Shown here piece after piece: positions 1 through 12,560 of a DNA stretch of 64,000 bases (position 1 is its first letter; every line of letters starts with the position of its first letter). The notes beneath the pieces were generated by a model. That model searched no databases, was not told the DNA's origin, and was given only the letters and a program-made list of their open reading frames with translations. Made by a program: the position numbers and the translations under genes. This stretch comes from Cristatella mucedo (lineage: Eukaryota > Bryozoa > Phylactolaemata > Cristatellidae), in the NCBI GenBank assembly GCA_009760855.2, contig WPIO01000236.1, forward strand, positions 62,001-126,000, read 5' to 3'.

Positions 1-124
1 GAGTGCTGCACCATGTTTAAAGCATTTCGCACGTAAATAACACGTTTCGCACGAGTTCGCAGCAGATCGCGGAATATGTAGAAACTTCAAATCTGCATGT
101 CGGAGCGTGCGCTGACTGGCAGCA
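1..124 (+). repeat. Reference monomer used for numbering
   Basis: Numbering used throughout: 1 is the first g of gagtgctgcacc. Landmarks are TTTAAA at 16-21, tttcgcacg at 25-33 and again at 45-53, ACGT at 31-34 and 42-45, ttcgca at 56-61, GATC at 65-68 followed by gcgg, gtagaaac at 78-85, gcatgtcgg at 95-103, and AGCGTGCGCT at 104-113, which has AGCG/CGCT arms around TG. GCAGCA (119-124) pairs with TGCTGC (4-9 of the next unit) across a gag loop. Composition by hand count is 61 G+C of 124 with 11 CpG. No sub-period is obvious beyond the doubled tttcgcacg and a gcatttcg echo at 22-29 and, in many monomers, 95-102. Confidence 0.9.
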
Positions 125-990
125 GAGTGCTGCACCATGTTTAAAGCATTTCGCACGTAAATAACACGTTTCGCACGAGTTCGCAGCAGATCGCGGAATA
201 TGTAGAAACTTAAATCTGCATGTCGGAGCGTGCTGCTGACTGGCAGCAGAGTGCTGCACCATGTTTAAAGCATTTCGCACGTAAATAACACGTTTCGCAC
301 GAGTTCGCAGCAGATCGCGGAATATGTAGAAACTTCAAATCTGCATTTCGGAGCGTGCGCTGACTGGCAGCAGAGTGCTGCACCATGTTTAAAGCATTTC
401 GCACGTAAATAACACGTTTCGCACAAGTTCGCATCAGATCGCGGAATATGTAAAACGTAATCTGCATTTCGGAGCGTGCGCTGACTGGCAGCAGAGTGCT
501 GCACCATGTTTAAAGCATTTCGCACGTAAATAACACGTTTCGCACGAGTTCGCACCAGATCGCGGAATATGTAGAAACTTTAAATCTGCATGTCGGAGCG
601 TGCGCTGACTGGGCAGCAGAGTGCTGCACCATGTTTAAAGCATTTCGCACGTAAATAACACGTTTAGCACGAGTACGCAGCAGATCGCGGAATGTGTAGA
701 AACTTCAAATCTGCATGTCGGAGCGTGCGCTGACTGGCAGCAGAGTTCTTCACCATGTTTTAAGCATTTCGCACGTAAATAACACGTTTCGCATTAGTTC
801 GAACCAGATCGAGGAATATGTAGAAACTTCAAATCTGCATGTCGGAGCGTGCGCTGACTGGCAGCAGAGTGCTGCACCATGTTTAAAGCATTTCGCACGT
901 AAATAACACGTTTCGCACAAGTTCGCATCAGATCGCGGAATATGTAGAAACTTCAAATCTGCATTTCGGAGCGTGCGCTGACTGGCAGCA

Positions 991-1610
991 GAGTGCTGCA
1001 CCATGTTTAAAGCATTTCGCACGTAAATAACACGTTTCGCACAAGTTCGCATCAGATCGCGGAATATGTAGAAACTTCAAATCTGCATTTCGGAGCGTGC
1101 GCTGACTGACAGCAGAGTGCTGCACCATGTTTAAAGCATTTAGCACGTAAATAACACGTTTTGCACAAGTTCGCACCAGATCGCGGAATATGTAGAAACT
1201 TTAAATCTGCATGTCGGAGCGTGCACTGACTGGCAGCAGAGTGCTGCACCATGTTTAAAGCATTTCGCACGTAAATAACACGTTTCGCAAGAGTTCGCAG
1301 CAGATCGCGGAATATCTAGAAACTTCCAATCTGCATGTCGGAGCGTGTGCTGACTTGCAGCAGAGTGCTGCACCATGTTTAATGCATTTCGCACGTAAAT
1401 AACACGTTTCGCACGAGTTTGCAGCAGATCGCGGAAGATGTAGAAACTTCAAATCTGCATGTCGGAGCGTGCCCTGACATGCAGCAGAGTGCTGCACCAT
1501 GTTTAAAGCATTTCGCACGTAAATAACACGTTTGGCACGAGTTCGCAGCAGATCGCGGAATATGTAGAAACTTTAAATCTGCATGTCGGAGCGTGCGCTG
1601 GCTGGCAGCA
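991..1610. repeat. Ordered block, early copy (A-like, B, C, D, E)
   Basis: Monomers start at 991, 1115, 1239, 1363 and 1487. The first has the A-type gactgacagc end but not the gtatatt signature. B has caccag, ctttaaa and gtgcactgac. C has gcaagagttc, TCTAGA at 1315, cttccaatctg and gacttgcagc. D has tttaatgcattt, gagtttgcagc, ggaagatg, gtgccctg and acatgcagc. E has cagcag and ctttaaa. The order is the same as in later blocks about 11 to 33 kb away. Confidence 0.85.
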
Positions 1611-3124
1611 GAGTGCTGCACCATGTTTAAAGCATTTCGCACGTAAATAACACGTTTCGCACGAGTTCGCAGCAGATCGCGGAATATGTAGAAACTTCAA
1701 ATCTGCATTTCGGAGCGTGGGCTGACTGGCAGCAGAGTGCTGCACCATGTTTAAAGCATTTCGCACGTAAATAACACGTTTCGCACAAGTTCGCATCAGA
1801 TCGCGGAATATGTAGAAACGTTAAATCTGCATTTAAGAGCGTGCGCTGACTGGCAGCAGAGTGCTGCACCATGTTTAAAGCATTTCGCACGTAAATAACA
1901 CGTTTCGCACGAGTTCGCACCAGATCGCGGAATATGTAGACACTTTCAAATCTGCATGTCGGAGCGTGGGCTGACTGGCAGCAGAGTGCTGCACCATGTT
2001 TAAAGCATTTCGCACGTAAATAACACGTTTCGCACAAGTTCGCAGCAGATCGCGGAATATGTAGAAACTTCAAATCTGCATGTCGGAGCGTGCGCTGACT
2101 GGCAGCAGAGTGCTGCACCATGTTTAAAGCATTTCGCACGTAAATAACACGTTTCGCACGAGTTCGCACCAGATCGCGGAATATGTAGAAACTTCATATC
2201 TGCATTTCGGAGCGTGCGCTGACTGGCAGCAGAGTGCTGCACCATGTTTAAAGCATTTCGCACGTAAATAACACGTTTCGCACAAGTTCGCACCAGATCG
2301 CGGAATATGTAGAAACTTTAAATCTGCATGTCGGAGCGTGCGCTGACTGGCAGCAGAGTGCTTCACCATGTTTAAAGCATTTTGCACGGAAATAACACGT
2401 TTCGCACGAGTTCGCACCAGATCGCGGAATGTGTAGTAACTTCAAATCTGCATTCGGAGCGTGTGCTGACTGGCAGCAGAGTGCTGCACCATGTTTAAAG
2501 CATTTCGCACGTAAATAACACGTTTCGCACAAGTTCGCATCAGATCGCGGAATATGTAGAAACGTATATTCTGCATGTCGGAGCGTGCGCTGACTGGCAG
2601 CAGAGTGCTGCACCATGTTTAAAGCATTTCGCACGTAAATAACACTTTTCGCACAAGTTCGCACCAGATCGCGGAATATGTAGAAACTTTCAAATCTGCA
2701 TGTCGGAGCGTGCGCTGACTGGCAGCAGAGTGCTGCACCATGTTTAAAGCATTCCGCACGTAAATAACACGTTTCGCACGAGTTCGCAGCAGATCGCGGA
2801 ATATGTAGAAACTTCAAATCTGCATGTCGGAGCGTGCGCTGACTGGCAGCAGAGTGCTGCACCATGTTTAAAGCATTTCGCACGTAAAGAACACGTTTCG
2901 CACGAGTTCGCAGCAGATCGCGGAATATGTAGAAACTTCAAATCTGCATTTCGGAGCGTGCCCTGACTGGCAGCAGAGTGCTGCACCATGTTTAAAGCAT
3001 TTCGCACGTAAATAACACGTTTCGCACGAGTTCGCAGCAGATCGCGGAATATGTAGAAACTTCAAATATGCAATGTACGGAGCATGTTCGTGACTGGCAG
3101 CAGAGTGCTGCACCATTGTTTAAA

Positions 3125-3140
3125 GCATTTCGCACGTTCG
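3125..3140. repeat. Short deletion between direct repeats within a monomer
   Basis: The sequence passes from catttcgcacg (monomer 23-33) straight to ttcgcatcag (from 56), losing about 22 bp. The breakpoints lie in the related cgcacg motifs, as expected from slippage or crossover between the two tttcgcacg copies. Confidence 0.7.
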
Positions 3141-4045
3141 CATCAGATCGCGGAATATGTAGAAACTTCAAATCTGCATTTCGGAGCGTGCGCTGACTGG
3201 CAGCAGAGTGCTGCACCATGTTTAAAGCATGTCGCACGTAAATAACACGTTTCGCACGAGTTCGCAGCAGATCGCGGAATGTGTAGAAACTTTAAATCTG
3301 CATTTCGGAGCGTGTGCTGACTGGCAGCAGAGTGCTGCACCATGTTTAAAGCATTTCGCACGTAAATAACACGTTTCGCACAAGTTCGCATCAGATCGCG
3401 GAATATGTAGAAACTTCAAATCTGCATTTCGGAGACGTGTGCTGACTGGCAGCAGAGTGCTGCACCATGTTTAAAGCATTTCGCACGTAAATAACACGTT
3501 TCGCACGAGTTCGCACCAGATCGCGGAATGTGTAGTAACTTCAAATCTGCATCACGGAGCGTGTTCTGACTGGCAGCAGAGTGCTGCACCATGTTTAAAG
3601 CATTGCGCTCGGAAATAACAAATTTCGCACAAGTTCGCACCAGGTCGCGGAATATGTAGAAACATCAAATCTGCATGTCGGAGCGTGCGCTGACTGACAG
3701 CAGACTGCTGCACCATGTTTAAAGTATTTCGCACGTAAATAACACATTTCGCACAATTTCGCACCAGATCGCGGAATATGTAGAAACTTTAAATCTGCAT
3801 TTCGGAGCGTGCGCTGACTGGCAGCAGAGTGCTGCACCATGTTTAAAGCATTTCGCACGTAAATAACACGTTTCGCACAAGTTCGCAGCAGATCGCGGAA
3901 TATGTAGAAACTTCAAATCTGCATTTCGGAGCGTGCGCTGACTGGCAGCAGAGTGCTGCACCATGTTTAAAGCATTTCGAACGTAAATAACACGTTTCGC
4001 ACAAGTTCGCAGCAAATCGCGGAATATGTAGAAACTTTAAATCTG

Positions 4046-4058
4046 CATGTCGAGTTTA
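4046..4058. repeat. Out-of-phase monomer junction
   Basis: A monomer ends at gcatgtcgag and continues at tttaatgcattt, the start of a D-type monomer. The end of one unit and the C monomer expected before D are missing. The join is either an unequal-crossover product or an assembly join. Confidence 0.7.
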
Positions 4059-4380
4059 ATGCATTTCGCACGTAAATAACACGTTTCGCACGAGTTTGCA
4101 GCAGATCGCGGAAGATGTAGAAACTTCAAATCTGCATGTCGGAGCGTGCCCTGACATGCAGCAGAGTGCTGCACCATGTTTAAAGCATTTCGCACGGAAA
4201 TAACACGTTTCGCACGAGTTCGCACCAGATCGCGGAATATGTAGAAACTTTAAATCTGCATGTCGGAGCGTGCACTGACTGGCAGCAAAGTGCTGCACCA
4301 TGTTTAAAGCATTTCGAACGTAAATAACACGTTTCGCACGAGTTCACTGCAGATCGCGGAATCTGTAGAAAGTTCAAATC

Positions 4381-5000
4381 TGCATGTCGGAGCGTGCACT
4401 TGCTGACGGCAGCAGAGTGCTGCACAAGTTTTCAAGCATTTCGCACGTAAATAACACGTTTCGCACGAGTTCGCACCAGATCGCAGAATGTGTAGAAACT
4501 TTAATTCAGCATGTCGGAGCGTGTACTGACTGGCAGCAGAGTGCTGCACCATGTTTAAAGCATTTCGCACGTAAATAACACGTTTCGCACGAGTTCGCAC
4601 CAGATCGCGGAATATGTAGAAACTTCAAATCTGCATGTCGGAGCGTGCGCTGACTGGCAGCAGAGTGCTGCACCATGTTTAAAGCATTTAGCACGTAAAT
4701 AACCGTTTCGGGCACGAGTTTTGCACCTGATCGCGGGGAATATGTAGAACTTCAAATCTGCATGTCGTGAGCTGTGCACTGACTGGCAGGCAAGAGTGCT
4801 GCGCAACCAGGTGTTTAAAGCATTTCGGTCATCGTAAAAAACAACGTTAGCACGAGTTCTTAACGCAGATCGCGGAATATGTAGAAACTTTAAATCTGCA
4901 TGTAAAAGGGTGCACTGACTGGCAGCAGAGGGCTGCACATGTAAATTCAGCAATTTCGCACGTGAATAACACGTTCGCCACAAGTTCTGCACCAGATCGC
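4381..5000. repeat. Indel-rich stretch of the array
   Basis: About five monomers with many one- to three-base insertions and losses, for example extra bases near 4390, 4700-4740 and 4760-4810. The monomer order and motifs remain readable. Sequence on both sides is regular. Confidence 0.75.
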
Positions 5001-5290
5001 GGAATATGTAGAAACTTCAAATCTGCATTTCGGAGCGTGTGCTGACTGGCAGCAGAGTGCTGCACCATGTTTAAAGCAATTCGCGCGTAAATAACACGTT
5101 TCGCACGAGTTCGCACCAGATCGCGGAATATGTAGAAACTTCAAATCTGCATGTCGAAGCGTGCGCTGACTGGCAGCAGAGTGCTGCACCATGTTTAAAG
5201 CATTTCGCACGTAAATAACACGTTTCGCACGAGTTCGCACCAGATCGCGGAATATGTAAAAACGTATATTCTGCATTTCGGAGCGTGCGC

Positions 5291-5400
5291 TGACTTCGTA
5301 GATCCAGATTGTGGATGTCTAGCAAAAAAAAAACTTCCATCTTGCATCTCGGAGCGCGCCCTGACATGCCGCAGAGTGCTGCACCATGTTTAATGCATTT
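5291..5400. repeat. Truncated monomer with A10 run
   Basis: After gcgctgactt the unit jumps to a degraded cagatt...gtctag segment, losing roughly half a monomer. A run of ten A (5324-5333) stands where gtctagaaac is expected. The next unit carries D-type ends (gcgccctgacatgc) and tttaatgcattt. Confidence 0.7.
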
Positions 5401-5706
5401 CGCACGTTTAATAACACTTTTCCACGAGTTCGCGAGCCGATCGCGGAATATGTATAAACTTCAATCGGCTGTCGGAGCGTGTGCTGACTGACATGCATAG
5501 TGGCTGCACAATGGTTTAATTATGGCATTTCGACGTAAATAACCAACGTTTGGCACGAGTTCGCAGCAGATCGCGGAATATGTAGAAACTTTAAATCTGC
5601 ATGTCGGAGCGTGCGCTGGCTTGCAACAAAGTGCTGCACCATGTTTAAAGCATTTCGCACGTAAATAACACGTTTCGCACGAGTTCGCAGCAGATCGCGG
5701 AATATG

Positions 5707-5724
5707 AAAAAAAAAAAAAAAAAA
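5707..5724. repeat. A18 homopolymer inside an otherwise clean monomer
   Basis: Eighteen A replace the six bases normally between ggaatatg and cttcaaatctg (consensus tagaaa), a net gain of 12 bp. The flanking monomer sequence is at consensus. Confidence 0.95.
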
Positions 5725-5940
5725 CTTCAAATCTGCATTTCGGAGCGTGCGCTGACTGGCAGCAGAGTGCTGCACCATGTTTAAAGCATTTCGCACGTAA
5801 ATAACACGTTTCGCACAAGTTCGCATCAGATCGCGGAATATGTAGAAACTTCAAATCTGCATTTCGGAGCGTGTTCTGACTTGCAGCAGAGTGCTGCACC
5901 ATGTTTAAAGCATTTCGCACGTAAATAACACGTGTCGCAC

Positions 5941-6180
5941 GAGCTTTGCAGGCAGATCGCGGAAGATGTACCGAAACTCTCAAATCTGCATGTCCGGAGC
6001 GTGCCCCTGACATTGCAGGCAGAGTGTGCTGCCCATTTTTAAAGCATTCGCTCGGCACGTCAATAACACATTTCGCACAAGTTCGCATTCAGATCGCGGA
6101 ATATGTAGAAACTTTACAATCTGCATGTCGGAGCGTGCAACTGACTGGCAGCAGAGTGCTGCACCATGGTTTAAAAAAGC
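5941..6180. repeat. Indel-rich patch
   Basis: About two monomers with scattered single-base gains (such as ggcagatcgc and aaactctcaaatc) and a damaged catttttaaagcattcgctcgg section. D-type features (gaagatgta, gtgcccctgaca) survive. Flanks are regular. Confidence 0.7.
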
Positions 6181-8796
6181 ATTTCGCACGTAAATAACAC
6201 GTTTCGCACGAGTTCGCACCAGATCGCGGAATATGTAGAAACTTTAAATCTGCATGTCGGAAGCGTGTGCTGACTGGCGCGCAGAGTGCTGCACCATGTT
6301 TAAAGCATTTCGCACGTAAAGAACACGTTTGGCACGAGTTCGCACCAGATCGCGGAATATGTAGAAACTTCAAATCTGCATTTCGGAGCGTGCGCTGACT
6401 GGCAGCAGAGTGCTGCACCATGTTTAAAGCATTTAGCACGGAAATAACACGTTTCGCACAAGTTCGCACCAGATCGCGGAATATGTAGAAACTTTAAATC
6501 TGCATGTCGGAGTCGTGCGCTGACTCCCTGCAACAAAGTGACCTGCAAACCATGTTTAAAGCATATCGAACGTAAATAACACGTTTCGCACGAGTTCGCA
6601 GCAAATCGCTGAATATGTAGAAACTTCAAATCTGCATTTCGGAGCGTGGGCTGACTGGCAGCAGAGTGCTGCACCATGTTTAAAAAGCATTTCGCACGTT
6701 AATAACACGTTTGGCACGAGTTTCGCACCAGATCGCGGAATATGTAGAAACTTTAAATCTGCATTTCGGAGCGTGCGCTTGCTGGCAGCAGAGTGCTGCA
6801 CCATGTTTAAAAGCATTTCGCACGTTAATAACACGTTTGGCACGAGTTCGCAGCAGATCGCGGAATATGTAGAAACTTCAAATCTGCATTTCGGAGCGTG
6901 TGCTGACTGGCAGCAGAGTGCTGCCATGTTTAAAGCATTTCGCACGTAAATAACACGTTTCGCACGAAGTTCGCATCAGATCGCGGAATATGTAGAAACT
7001 TCAAATCTGCATTTCGGAGCGTGCGCTGACTGGCAGCAGAGTGCTGCACCATGTTTAAAGCATTTCGCACGTAAATAACACGTTTCGCACGAGTTCGCAG
7101 CAGATCGCGGAATATGTAGAAACTTTAAATCTGCATGTCGGAGCGTGCCCTGACTGGCAGCAGAGTGCTGCACCATGTTTAAAGCATTTCGCACGTAAAT
7201 AACACGTTTCGCACGAGTTCGCACCAGATCGCGGAATATTATGAATTTTCAAATCTGCATGTCGGAGCGTGCGCTGACTGGCAGCAGAGTGCTGCACCAT
7301 GTTTAAAGCATTTCGCACGTAAATAACACGTTTCGCACAAGTTCGCACCAGATCGCGGAATATGTAGAAACTTTAAATCTGCATGTCGGAGCGTGGCTGA
7401 CTGGTAGCAGAGTGCTGCACCATGTTTAAAGCATTTCGCACGTAAATAACACGTTTCGCACGAGTTCGCAGCAGATCGCGGAATATGTAGAAACTTTAAA
7501 TCTGCATGTCGGAGCGTGCGCTGACTGGCAGCAGAGTGCTGCACCATGTTTAAAGCATTTCGCACGTAAATAACACGTTTCGCACGAGTTCGCAGCAGAT
7601 CGCGGAATATGTAGAAACTTTAAATCTGCATGTCGGAGCGTGCGCTGACTGGCAGCAGAGTGCTGCACCATGTTAAAGCATTTCGCACGTAAATAACACG
7701 TTTCGCACGAGTTCGCAGCTGATCGCGGAATATGTAGAAACTTCAAATCTGCATTTCGGAGCGTGCGCTGACTGGCAGCAGAGTGCTGCACCATGTTTAA
7801 AGCATTTCGCACGTAAATAACACGTTTCGCACGAGTTCGCATCAGATCGCGGAATGTGTAGAAACTTTAATTCAGCATGTCGGAGCGTGTGCTGACTGGC
7901 AGCAGAGTGCTGCACCATGTTTAAAGCATTTCGCACGTAAATAACACGTTTCGCACTAGTTCGCACCAGATCGCGGAATATGTAGAAACTTCAAATCTGC
8001 ATGTCGGAGCGTGCGCTGACTGGCAGCAGAGTGCTGCACCATGTTTAAAGCATTTCGCACGTAAATAACACGTTTCGCACAAGTTCGCAGCAGATCGCGG
8101 AATATGTAGAAACTTCAAATCTGCATGTCGGAGCGTGCGCTGACTGGCAGCAGAGTGCTGCACCATGTTTAAAGCATTTCGCACGTAAATAACACGTTTC
8201 GCACGAGTTCAGAGCAGATCGCGGAATATGTAGAAACTTCAAATCTGCATGTCGGAGCGTGCGCTGACTGGCAGCAGAGTGCTGCACCATGTTTAAAGCA
8301 TTTCGCACGTAAATAACACGTTTCGCACGAGTTCGCAGCAGATCGCGGAATATGTAGAAACTTCAAATCTGCATTTCGGAGCGTGCGCTGACTGGCAGCA
8401 GAGTGCTGCACCATGTTTAAAGCATTTCGCACGTAAATAACACGTTTCGCACGAGTTCGCAACAGATCGCGGAATATGTAGAAACTTCAAATCTGCATGT
8501 CGGAGCGTGCGCTGACTGGCAGCAGAGTGCTGCACCATGTTTAAAGCATTTCGCACGTAAATAACACGTTTCGCACGAGTTCGCAGCAGATCGCGGAATA
8601 TGTAGAAACTTAAATCTGCATTTCGGAGCGTGCGCTGACTGGCAGCAGAGTGCTGCACCATGTTTAAAGCATTTCGCACGTAAATAACACGTTTCGCACG
8701 AGTTCGGAGCAGATCGCGGAATATGTAGAAACTTTAAATCTGCATTTCGGAGCGTGCGCTGACTGGCAGCAGAGTGCTGCACCATGTTTAAAGCAT

Positions 8797-9044
8797 TTCG
8801 CACGTAAATAACACGTTTCGCAAGAGTTCGGAGCAGATCGCGGAATATCTAGAAACTTCAAATCTGCATGTCGGAGCGTGCGCTGACTTGCAGCAGAGTG
8901 CTGCACCATGTTTAAAGCATTTCGCACGTAAATAACACGTTTCGCACGAGTTCGCAGCAGATCGCGGAATATGTAGAAACTTCAAATCTGCATGTCGGAG
9001 CGTGCCCTGACATGCAGCAGAGTGCTGCACCATGTTTAAAGCAT
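8797..9044. repeat. C-like and D-like monomer pair
   Basis: The first unit has gcaagagttcggagcag, TCTAGA at 8849 and gacttgcagc but an ordinary cttcaaatctgcatg. The second has the D ending gtgccctg/acatgcagc but an ordinary first half. These look like partly converted versions of C and D. Confidence 0.7.
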
Positions 9045-11090
9045 TTCGCACGTAAATAACACGTTTCGCACGAGTTCGCAGCAGATCGCGGAATATGTAG
9101 AAACTTAAATCTGTATGTCGGAGCGTGCGCTGACTGGCAGCAGAGTGCTGCACCATGTTTAAAGCATTTCGCACGTAAAAATCACGTTTCGCACGAGTTC
9201 GCACCAGATCGCGGAATATGTAGAAACTTCAAATCTGCATTTCGGAGCGTGCGCTGACTGGCAGCAGAGTGCTGCACCATGTTTAAAGCATTTCGCACGT
9301 AAATAACACGTTTCGCACAAGTTCGCATCAGATCGCGGAATATGTAGAAACTTCAAATCTGCATTTCGGAGCGTGCGCTGACTGGCAGCAGAGTGCTGCA
9401 CCATGTTTAAAGCATTTCGCACGTAAATAACACGTTTCGCACGAGTTCAGAGCAGATCGCGGAATATGTAGAAACTTTAAATCTGCATGTCGGAGCGTGC
9501 GCTGACTGGCAGCAGAGTGCTGCACCATGTTTAAAGCATTTCGCACGTAAATAACACGTTTCGCACGAGTTCGCAGCAGATCGCGGAATATGTAGAAACT
9601 TTCAAATCTGCATGTCGGAGCGTGTGCTGCTGACTGGCAGCAGAGTGCTGCACCATGTTTAAAGCATTTCGCACGTAAATAACACGTTTCGCACGAGTTC
9701 GCAGCAGATCGCGGAATATGTAGAAACTTCAAATCTGCATGTCGGAGCGTGTGCTGACTGCAGCAGAGTGCTGCACCATGTTTAAAGCATTTCGCACGTA
9801 AATAACACGTTTCGCACGAGTTCGCAGCAGATCGCGGAATATGTAGAAACTTCAAATCTGCATGTCGGAGCGTGCGCTGACTGGCAGCAGAGTGCTGCAC
9901 CATGTTTAAAGCATTTCGCACGTAAATAACACGTTTCGCACGAGTTCGCAGCAGATCGCGGAATATGTAGAAACTTCAAATCTGCATGTCGGAGCGTGCG
10001 CTGACTGGCAGCAGAGTGCTGCACCATGTTTAAAGCATTTCGCACGTAAATAACACGTTTCGCACAAGTTCGCATCAGATCGCGGAATATGTAGAAACTT
10101 CAAATCTGCATTTCGGAGCGTGCGCTGACTGGCAGCAGAGTGCTGCACCATGTTTAAAGCATTTCGCACGTAAATAACACGTTTCGCACAAGTTCGCACC
10201 AGATCGCGGAATATGTAGAAACTTTAAATCTGCATGTCGGAGCGTGCGCTGACTGGCAGCAGAGTGCTGCACCATGTTTAAAGCATTTCGCACGTAAATA
10301 ACACGTTTCGCACGAGTTCGGAGCAGATCGCGGATTATCTAGAAACTTCAAATCTGCATGTCGGAGCGTGTGCTGACTGGCAGCAGAGTGCTGCACCATG
10401 TTTAAAGCATTTCGCACGTAAATAACACGTTTCGCACGAGTTTCGCAGCAGATCGCGGAATATGTAGAAACTTCAAATCTGCATGTCGTAGCGTGCGCTT
10501 GCTGGCAGCAGAGTGCTGCACATGTTTAAAGCATTTCGCACGTAAACAACACGTTTCGCACAAGTTCGCAGCAGATCGCGGAATATGTAGAACTTTAAAT
10601 CTGCATGTTTCGGAGCGTGCGCTGACTGGCAGCAGAGTGCTGCACCATGTTTAAAGCATTTCGCACGTAAATAACACGTTTCGCACGAGTTCAGAGCAGA
10701 TCGCGGAATATGTAGAAACTTAAATCTGCATTTCGGAGCGTGGGCTGACTGGCAGCAGAGTGCTGCACCATGTTTAAAGCATTTCGCACGTAAATAACAC
10801 GTTTCGCACAAGTTCGCATCAGATCGCGGAATATGTAGAAACTTCAAATCTGCATTTCGGAGCGTGTGCTGACTGGCAGCAGAGTGCTGCACCATGTTTA
10901 AAGCATTTCGCACGTAAATAACACGTTTCGCACAAGTTCGCACCAGATCGCGGAATATGTAGAAACTTTAAATCTGCATGTCGGAGCGTGCACTGACTGG
11001 CAGCAGAGTGCTGCACCATGTTTAAAGCATTTCGCACGTAAATAACACGTTTCGCAAGAGTTCGCAGCAGATCGCGGAATGTCTAGAAAC

Positions 11091-11091
11091 N
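11091..11091. other. Single N at an out-of-phase join
   Basis: The left side ends at monomer position 85 (gtctagaaac of a C-type unit). The right side resumes at about position 19 (aaagcatttcg). Both flanks are clean, so the N is best read as a gap of unknown size between two contigs. Confidence 0.85.
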
Positions 11092-11569
11092 AAAGCATTT
11101 CGCACGTAAATAACACGTTTCGCACGAGTTCGCAGCAGATCGCGGAATATGTAGAAACTTCAAATCTGCATGTCGGAGCGTGGGCTGACTGGCAGCAGAG
11201 TGCTGCACCATGTTTAAAGCATTTCGCACGTAAATAACACGTTTCGCACAAGTTCGCATCAGATCGCGGAATATGTAGAAACTTCAAATCTGCATTTCGG
11301 AGCGTGGGCTGACTGGCAGCAGAGTGCTGCACCATGTTAAAAGCATTTCGCACGTAAATAACACGTTTCGCACTAGTTCGCACCAGATCGCGGAATATGT
11401 AGAAACTATAAATCTGCATTTCGGAGCGTGCGCTGACTGACAGCAGAGTGCTGCACCATGTTTAAAGCATTTCGCACGTAAATAACACGTTTCGCACAAG
11501 TTCGCAGCAGATCGCGGAATATGTAGAAACTTTAAATCTGCATGTCGGAGCGTGCGCTGACTGGCAGCA

Positions 11570-11816
11570 GAGTGCTGCACCATGTTTAAAGCATTTCGCA
11601 CGTAAATAACACGTTTCGCAAGAGTTCGGAGCAGATCGCGGAATATCTAGAAACTTCCAATCTGCCTGTCGGAGCGTGTGCTGACTTGCAGCAGAGTGCT
11701 GCACCATGTTTTAACATTTCGCACGTAAATAACACGTTTCGCACGAGTTCGCACCAGATCGCGGAATATGTAGAAACTTCAAATCTGCATGTCGGAGCGT
11801 GCGCTGACATGCAGCA
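11570..11816. repeat. Ordered block, partial copy (C, D-like)
   Basis: C at 11570-11693 has gcaagagttcggagcag, TCTAGA at 11646, cttccaatctgcctg and gacttgcagc. The next monomer keeps the D ending acatgcagc, but has gttttaacattt in place of tttaatgcattt and gcgctgac in place of gccctgac. Confidence 0.75.
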
Positions 11817-12064
11817 GAGTGCTGCACCATGTTTAAAGCATTTCGCACGTAAATAACACGTTTCGCACGAGTTCGCACCAGATCGCGGAATATGTAGAAA
11901 CTTCAAATCTGCATGTCGGAGCGTGCGCTGACTGGCAGCAGAGTGCTGCACCATGTTTAAAGCATTTCGCACGTAAATAACACGTTTCGCACAAGTTCGC
12001 ATCAGATCGCGGAATATGTAGAAACTTCAAATCTGCATTTCGGAGCGTGCGCTGACTGGCAGCA

Positions 12065-12560
12065 GAGTGCTGCACCATGTTTAAAGCATTTCGCACGTAA
12101 ATAACACGTTTCGCACAAGTTCGCATCAGATCGCGGAATATGTAGAAACTTATAATCTGCATTTCGGAGCGTGCGCTGACATGCAGCAGAGTGCTGCACC
12201 ATGTTTAAAGCATTTCGCACGTAAATAACACGTTTCGCACAAGTTCGCACCAGATCGCGGAATATGTAGAAACTTTAAATCTGCATGTCGGAGCGTGCAC
12301 TGACTGGCAGCAGAGTGCTGCACCATGTTTAAAGCATTTCGCACGTAAATAACACGTTTCGCAAGAGTTCGGAGCAGATCGCGGAATGTCTAGAAACTTC
12401 CAATCTGCCTGTCGGAGCGTGTTCTGACTTGCAGCAGAGTGCTGCACCATGTTTAATGTATTTCGCACGTAAAAAACACGTTTCGCACGAGTTTGCAGCA
12501 GATCGCGGAATATGTAGAAACTTCAAATCTGCATGTCGGAGCGTGCCCTGACATGCAGCA
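12065..12560. repeat. Ordered block copy (A', B, C, D)
   Basis: Units start at 12065, 12189, 12313 and 12437. A' has cttataatctg and gcatttcgg. B has caccag, ctttaaa and gcactgac. C has TCTAGA at 12389, cttccaatctgcctg and gttctgacttgc. D has tttaatgtattt (the rarer t form), gagtttgcagc, gccctgacatgc and ordinary aatatg. The next unit is plain, not E. Confidence 0.9.

Larger units (their letters stand above)
1..11090. repeat. Array segment 1, mostly clean with short scrambled patches
   Basis: About 90 monomers. 1-3060, 5001-5290 and 6830-11,090 are regular. Patches near 3060-3140, 4381-5000, 5291-6060 and 6500-6830 contain extra or missing bases and partial monomers. Most monomers are the plain type (cacgag or cacaag at 50-55, cagcag/caccag/catcag around 62). 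One ordered B-C-D-E block lies at 1115-1610. No gene is supported. Confidence 0.9.

Noticed and set aside
16-21. TTTAAA as a TATA-like promoter element
   Set aside because: It is present in almost every unit as part of a fixed motif, with no other promoter feature; D units alter it (tttaatg) without any sign of a different role.
56-73. CENP-B box at ttcgcagcagatcgcgga
   Set aside because: TTCG then four bases and A fit, but the second half has three bases and then CGCGG where the box needs two bases and CGGG. The spacing is off by one and I find no better match on either strand.
22-102. Origin of the monomer as a dimer of a 60-bp unit
   Set aside because: gcagcaga recurs 60 bp apart (59-66 and 119 into the next unit) and gcatttcg recurs 73 bp apart, but the offsets disagree and the halves do not otherwise align by eye.
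5707-5724. Poly-A tail of a retroposon insertion
   Set aside because: Monomer sequence continues on both sides with only six bases replaced and no inserted body or target duplication is visible.
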